Of a stretch of 64,000 nt of DNA, positions 59,201-64,000 are shown piece after piece. The number at the start of each line of letters is the position of its first letter. Positions within the stretch are counted from its first letter, which is position 1. The position numbers and the translations under genes are program-made. The DNA is from Gossypium raimondii. Its lineage: Eukaryota; Streptophyta; Magnoliopsida; Malvales; Malvaceae. The notes beneath the pieces are model-generated. The model had not been told where the DNA came from, did no database searches, and was given only the letters and a program-made list of their open reading frames with translations. The stretch spans positions 39,093,733 through 39,157,732 of the forward strand of contig NC_068571.1 in the NCBI RefSeq assembly GCF_025698545.1, written 5' to 3'.

Positions 59201-62200
59201 TTGGTTGTGTGATACAGAAGTAAATCGGGAGGATGGTTGGCACTTTGCTAAAGTTGATGATGGACTATATATTTGGAATAAAAAAAGATTACACAAGGGG
59301 GATTGGCTCTATCCACTCCAAAAGAGGACACTATTATGTTATGGCACCGTAGGTTAGGACATCCAAACTTTGTGTATTTGAAAAAACATCTCCGCTGTTA
59401 TTTCGAAATAAAAGTATTAATTCCTTGAAGTGTGAAATTTTCCAATTATCTAAACATACCCGTGTGCCATACCCATTAAAACCACATATTCAGTCCCAAC
59501 CTTTTTCGCTAATCCATAGTGACTTATGGGGAGCCAGCCGAGTGAAAAATATTACAGGGGCTAGATGATTTATAACATTCATTGATGATCATACTAGGGT
59601 CTGTTGGGTTTATCTACTCTAAGAAAAATCTGAAACACCCGAAGTATTCCAAAATTTTCACTCAATGGTTCGAACCCAATTCAACTCTACCATACATACC
59701 CTTTGTACTGACAATGGGAGAGAATACTTCAACTCTGTCTTAAGTCCATACCTTTCTGACCAAGGCATTATACACCAAAGCTCTTGTCCTGACACTCCTC
59801 AACAAAACGGGATCTCTGAGAGAAAAAATCGTCATCTCCTTGATGTGGCTCGAGCCATAATGTTCACTATGAATGTTCCAAAATACTTGTGGGGAGAAGC
59901 TGTCCTCACTGCCTGTTATCTCATAAACCGAATGCCATCAAAGATCCTCAATTTCCAAACACCTCTAAATACTCTTTTAAAGGCCTTCCCTCTATTTCAT
60001 GTTCCTAATCTTCCACCAAAATATTCTATTTGTAAAGCTTTGTCCATAACCATCAACCAAATCAATCCAAACTTGATCCTCGAGCCCACACCGCATCTTC
60101 ATTGGATATTCCCTACACAAAAGGCTATAAGTGTTACTCACCAACATTGCGCGAATGTTTGTCTCTCGGGATGTTACCTTCTTTGAAAATGAACCATACT
60201 TTGCGACATCTCATCTTGGGGAGATTTTAATGAAGATGAGACCTTAATACTCTCCTCATTATACCTCCCGATCCTACTACTACTATCACAAACAAACCTA
60301 TCCAGATTTAGTTCTTTGTTTCCCACAATGCAAGAAGAATTTAACACCGTCCTTCCCAATAACAATACCTCCACCGAAGTACAACAGCCACCTGATCAAG
60401 GAAAACAGCAAATACAGGTTTACTCCCGACGGAATCGTTCTCCTGAAACTGATACAGCAATGCCAATTACATCTCCAACCGAGGATTGTTCTGAAACAGA
60501 AGTCCCACCTCCGTCACCATCCATCTATCTTCCAATTGCAGTTCGAAAGGGTACAAGGAGCTGCACTCAACATCCTATTTCTCAGTTTGTATCCTATGGA
60601 AATTTATCTAAGTCTTACAAAGCTTTTGTGACTAATGTTGATTCTGTAAAAACTCCAAAAAATATAGAAGAGGCTCTTGAATCAGCTGAGTGGAGACAAG
60701 CCGTGATGGAAGAAATGAAGGCCCTCAAAAACAATGAAACATGGGAAGTCTCGAATCTACCTAAAGGGAAAAAAACCGTAGGGTGCAAATGGATTTTCAC
60801 TACGAAATTTAAACCCGATGGCCATATTGACCGATACAAAGCTCGACTTGTGGCTAAGGGATTCACCCAAACTTATGGTCTCGACTACAATGAGACGTTT
60901 GCATCGGTTGCCAAGCTAAACACCGTTCGGGTCCTGCTATCTCTTGCTGCCAACCTTGATTGGCACTTGACTCAATTGGATGTAAAAAATGCTTTTCTCA
61001 ACGGGGAATTAAATGAGGAGATGTACATGGATTTCCCACCCGGGTTTGAAGAAAACAAGGACCAAGTGTGTAAGTTGAAGAAGTCCTTGTATGGGCTGAA
61101 ACAATCTCCACGAGTGTGGTTCAGCCGATTTGCAAAAGCTATGACTAGCAGAAATTACATTCAAGGACAGGCAGGCCACACCATGTTCTACAAGCACTCA
61201 GAAGAGGGTAAATGCTGCATCCTTATCGTTTATGTCGACGATATAATATTAACAGGAAATGACTCGAGCGAAATTTTGAGATTGAAAGAATTTCTTGGTA
61301 CAGAGTTTGAACTTAAAGACTTGGGGAGTCTTAAATATTTTCTTGGTATGGAGGTAGCAAGGTCGAAAAAGGTATCTTCATTTCCCAAAGGAAATATGTT
61401 CTTGATCTCTTGTCGAAGTTGGTTTGATGGGCAGCAAACCAGCGAAACTCCTATGGAGTTTAACCTTAAATTGGGAACTAATGAGGATGGAGAAGAAATC
61501 GATGGGGAGATATCAACGTCTAGTAGGAAGGCTCATCTACCTATCTCACACCCGTCCGGACATAGCCTTCAAGATGAGTGTTATTAGTCAAGATATGCAT
61601 GCCCGAGGGAGAAGCACCTAGAAGCTGCATATAGAATACTAAGATATCTAAAAGGAACTCCTGGTAAAGGCCTGTACTTAAAGAAGACTGTCAACCGAAG
61701 CATGGAAGTTTACGCTGATGCAGACTGGGCAGGTTCTGTTAATGATAGACGCTCTACAAGCGGCTATTGTAGTTATGTTTGGGGTAATCTCGTGACGTGG
61801 AGGAGCAAAAAACAGTCTGTGGTAGCACGCAGCAGTGCAGAGGTAGAGTATCGAGCACTATCTCATGGTATATGCGAAGGAGTTTGGATACAAAGACTTA
61901 TGGGAGAACTAAAAGTGCCTTATACCAGACCTATGAAGATGTACTGTGACAACTAGGCTGTTGTCAGCATAGCACACAATCCTGTGCATCATGATCAGAC
62001 CAAACATGTGGAAATAGATCGTCACTTTATAAAAGAAAAAATACACTCAGGAGAAGTATGCATCACCTACCTACCTACTAGACAACAAGTTGCAGACATG
62101 TTAACTAAAAGTTTGAACAGAAACATGTTTGAAGAACTTATTGGCAAGCTGGGTTTGATTAACATCTACACTCCAGCTTGAGGGGGAGTGTTGGAAGCCC

Positions 62201-63369
62201 TATAATTAATGATAGAAATCTGTTGGAAATCCTATAATTAAGGATAGAAATCTTACCTTATTACTAGTAGTTCCATTGGAAATAGAAACTAATCTCAGTT
62301 ACTAATTCTTAGGAAATTAGGATTTGTTTCTTTTAAAATGATTATTCCTCTCTTTATAATCTGTAAACTAAAGCAGTAGAATTACAACAGAATTTTTTCC
62401 TCTGAGTTTTTTCAGAATTTTCTTTTCCCCTTAGTTAGCTTTGGGAATTATGGAAAAAGAATTTTGTGGACATTATAGAGTATCTAAGGCCTGGAAATCT
62501 AGCTGCTTTATATTAATTTATATGGAAGAGCTAAGTTAGTGTGGGAGTTATGCAGTTCCCTGCTTTGGCTTACATGGTTTTCTCTTTTTGTATAGTTTCT
62601 GTTGAGACATCAGTATAAATCTATTGTAATATATGGTATATAAGTATGTGGATCTATGTGGATTTATATGAAATCTTCTGTGGTAATTCTAGGGCCCTTT
62701 GTTTGCTCCTGCTTTCTTTCCTATTTGTGGGGGTTCTATCTCTTTTGATTTCGTCCATTTTGAATTTTTTTATTTATTTTTGTTGCAGGCTTTAGAGTGC
62801 CCATCAACAAATGCCAAATTGATGGAAGGTAGCATCTTTTTGTAAATACTATAGAGGTTGATCAAAGTGATTCAGTTTCTGAAAACCCTTGCAATTCCAA
62901 TGGGTTAACTGCTCTTTCCCCCTCTGAATCTGTAGACAGGACACCAGGTTCATCTTCCTTAGAGGAGTCTACAAGATCCACTTCCTCAGCTGATATATCT
63001 GAAGGGACCTATTATGGAAATGTAGAATCCCATCAACCAGTTTCTGAGGGTAGAAATGGTGATGGTGCGACATCAAGCAGTGGGTCTCCATGGTATCATC
63101 TAAGGAAAGAAGCCATAGCTTTTGTGTCACAAACCCTGCTGAGGGGACGGAAGAATCTTTGGCAACTTACAACTAGCCGGGTACTAGTACTGCTTTCTTC
63201 TTCTGCTGCTTCTACAAGCATACATCAATTTTTGAAAAATTATGAAGATCTTAACACATTCATCTTGGCTGGGGAAGCCTTCTGTGGAGTTGAGGTAGTT
63301 GAATTCAGGAAGAAATTGAAGGGTGTTTGTGAAAACTATTTTTCAGCATTTCATCAGCAAAATATATCT
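50261..63369 (+). CDS. VPS50: VPS50/syndetin-like protein, 5' part; frameshift in exon 13
   Basis: Exons 50261-50512, 51217-51384, 51981-52055, 53378-53456, 54036-54100, 54837-54926, 55050-55139, 55271-55357, 55606-55689, 56490-56609, 57179-57207 and 57296-57428 join in phase to 424 residues. Exon 13 is 62789-63369, and the gene continues past the window. The product matches plant syndetin (VPS50; formerly CCDC132-like), a subunit of the EARP complex that tethers endosome-derived vesicles for recycling. Visible blocks: ESSRFFFLVPFLLFQGGGMD, GLPPHQRYSFPSASEELRSIYGS, HHEVMVKGMNLVRELERDL, NGRRHLTSSMNEVSRDLV, NYCKAFQVLSEYLQVLDSFSE, DLCLQIPESKYRQCLLKTLAVLF and WYHLRKEAIAFVSQTLLRGRKNLWQLTTSR. In exon 13 a T5 run at 62837-62841 puts the frame out, reaching TAA at 62843; the correct frame resumes just after it and stays open to 63369. 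Either a damaged copy or a homopolymer error. Confidence 0.9.
54135..54671. mobile_element. 537-bp Mutator-like MITE in VPS50 intron 5
   Basis: Ends are AGGGGTGTTCA and TGAACACCCCT, a perfect 11-bp TIR. The flanking 10-bp duplication is ATGTACGGTT on the left (54125-54134) and ATGTATGGTT on the right (54672-54681), one mismatch. The interior is packed with TTAACCGAA and TTCGGTTAA-type motifs near both ends, and a very AT-rich middle. No coding capacity. It sits 34 bases downstream of exon 5 and about 165 bases before exon 6, leaving the splice sites untouched. Confidence 0.75.
57560..57782 (+). repeat. 5' LTR of the copia element
   Basis: TGTTGG...TTTTTCA borders. The first 64 bases are two tandem copies of a 32-bp unit starting TGTTGGAATCCC. 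A TATAA near 57727 could serve as promoter. Confidence 0.93.
57783..57793 (+). other. Primer-binding site, degenerate
   Basis: TGGCATCGAGC directly follows the 5' LTR. The usual copia site for initiator Met-tRNA is TGGTATCAGAGC, so this copy has one substitution and one missing base. Confidence 0.75.
57862..59223 (+). pseudogene. Copia gag and protease region
   Basis: The ATG at 57862 starts a gag frame that meets TAA at 57907, then stays open to 59221. After the stop it shows the copia N-terminal domain (HRLNGKNFLQWSQSVLM, GYINGEIPRP, WLINSM), a CX2CX4HX4C zinc knuckle (WCSHCNRVGHTKEKC at about 58687-58731) and the protease motif WILDSGASDHMTG (about 58945). It ends early, before the integrase zinc finger. 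The early stop and the premature end show that this copy is inactive. Confidence 0.9.
59335..60186 (+). pseudogene. Copia integrase region
   Basis: Starts with a degenerate HRRLGHP zinc-binding remnant near 59344, in a frame different from the end of gag. The DDE core is recognisable: IHSDLWG (about 59513), FIDDHTR (about 59578), CTDNGREY (about 59707) and QQNGISERKNRH (about 59803). Stops interrupt it near 59566 and 59620, and the frame ends at 60184. Confidence 0.88.
60316..62181 (+). pseudogene. Copia reverse transcriptase and RNase H
   Basis: Reverse transcriptase motifs: EEMKALKNNETWEV, GCKWIFTTKF, YKARLVAKGFTQ, LDVKNAFLNGEL, LYGLKQSPRVW and the catalytic YVDD (about 61231). A frameshift near 61370 and another before 61590 break the second half. 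RNase H follows in the first frame again: VYADADWAGS (about 61708), ARSSAEVEYRAL (about 61825) and MYCDN (about 61940), where a stop comes at 61954. Then HHDQTKHVEIDRHF and ADMLTKSL lead to the end at 62181. Confidence 0.9.
62181..62188 (+). other. Polypurine tract of the copia element
   Basis: AGGGGGAG immediately before the 3' LTR, the priming site for plus-strand DNA synthesis. Confidence 0.85.
62189..62414 (+). repeat. 3' LTR of the copia element
   Basis: TGTTGG...TTTTTTCA borders, same tandem 32-bp start as the 5' LTR but with independent substitutions. Followed by the GAATT target duplication. Confidence 0.93.
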
Positions 63370-64000
63370 GTAAGTCGGACTTTACACTTATTCTTCTTCA
63401 TGGTTATTGTTCTTTTTGTTATTGGTTTTAGGTGTGGAGGGATTTAAAGTTCAGGCTTTCTTCGGAGGCAGGGTGTGGCTATCTTTAAGTTGTTTCTAAT
63501 CATGGGATTCATTATTTTCTTCTTGAAAAGTAGAGCAACTCACTTTTTTCATAGTAGAAGCACAGCCCGGTATTACAGCATTACAAAACTTGATGTCAAA
63601 ACAAGAGACTCATGCTCTGAAGACGAAAAACGGAATAAAAACAGTAAAATCAAAAGTACAAAAAATAGGAAGCACTCTACACAGTAACAACATGCCACCA
63701 GAGAAATCCAAAGCAAAGTTGAAAGACCAGAAAACACAAACCAGCACTTAGAAATCATAAATTCTTGTTTGCATTGTTAGTATTACACAGATAATATTGA
63801 CAGATTTTCGGGCCTCTTCTTATGGGCAATATTGCTTGTAGTAACTATTGATTTGGGAATCATTTGCACCAATTTATATTAAACTTTGAAAAAAAAGTGA
63901 AACATGGAGCACTGATATTGTGGGACTGATATCAGTGCTTGCATGTTTATTCTTGCATATAGTATGTTATAACACTCTTTTGTCTGTAGGCATATCTTGC
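63370..64000 (+). other. VPS50 intron 13, running towards the window end
   Basis: Begins GTAAGT after exon 13. Apart from AT-rich and unremarkable sequence, a CTGTAG acceptor-like site lies at 63984-63989, eleven bases before the end. Whether the next exon starts there cannot be judged from the bases left. Confidence 0.5.

Larger units (their letters stand above)
57560..62414 (+). mobile_element. Ty1/copia LTR retrotransposon, complete but decayed
   Basis: A 4855-bp element in intron 12 of the VPS50-like gene, in the same orientation. The 5-bp target duplication GAATT lies at 57555-57559 and 62415-62419. It has LTRs of 223 and 226 bp, a primer-binding site, gag, protease, integrase, reverse transcriptase and RNase H in Ty1/copia order, and a polypurine tract. 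Several stops and frameshifts break the polyprotein, so it cannot move by itself. By eye the LTRs differ at about 20 positions, roughly 90% identity, so the insertion is not recent. Confidence 0.95.

Noticed and set aside
62828-62854. A 27-nt intron in VPS50 exon 13 (GTAGCA...ATAG) that would restore the frame
   Set aside because: Plant introns are practically never below about 60 nt; a homopolymer length change explains the data better and keeps the coding sequence on both sides.
1-64000. CRISPR arrays, operons or a new defence or biosynthetic cluster
   Set aside because: The genes are intron-containing plant loci of unrelated function, and no regularly spaced short repeats or co-oriented gene sets were seen.

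Overview
The window looks like nuclear DNA of a dicot plant. Genes carry many short GT-AG introns in AT-rich flanks, there is a nuclear tRNA gene, and long stretches are made of LTR-retrotransposon remains and small terminal-inverted-repeat (TIR) elements. LTR ends of the type TGTAACACCCC/GGGTGTTACA and the overall repeat style suggest a Malvaceae (cotton-like) genome; that is an inference from memory, not a search. I rebuilt gene models by hand by joining exons at splice sites and checking reading phase at every junction.

Layout. 1-1925: LTR-like relic joined to a decayed hAT/ZMYM-type transposase. 3447-6056 (+): phospholipid:diacylglycerol acyltransferase (PDAT2-like, 6 exons). 8063-8135 (-): tRNA-Ala(UGC). 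9870-11393 (+): GDSL esterase/lipase (5 exons). 11849-17788 (-): SAAL1-like armadillo protein (11 exons), with a 634-bp Mutator-like element in one intron. 20240-23543 (-): GPI-anchor-type aspartic protease (10 exons). 23.9-33.9 kb: gene-poor, with two MITE-like elements and a decayed plant-mobile-domain gene. 33980-35880 (-): ATP10-like mitochondrial ATP synthase assembly factor (7 exons, apparent GC-AG first intron). 36.5-37.3 kb: large inverted-repeat element. 38604-40954 (-): serine carboxypeptidase S28 (9 exons). 42.1-45.4 kb: LTR-type repeats in tandem. 46812-49858: candidate PIF/Harbinger-like element. 50261 to beyond the window end (+): VPS50/syndetin-like vesicle-tethering subunit (13 exons seen), carrying a 537-bp Mutator-like element in intron 5, a 4.9-kb Ty1/copia element in intron 12, and an apparent frameshift in exon 13.

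The genes are unrelated housekeeping or metabolic loci: seed-oil type acyltransfer, secreted lipase and proteases, a mitochondrial assembly factor, and endosomal tethering. They form no operon or pathway. I found no sign of a new defence or biosynthetic system. The interesting material is the number of well-delimited insertions with readable target-site duplications, several inside introns, and the state of the VPS50 copy.
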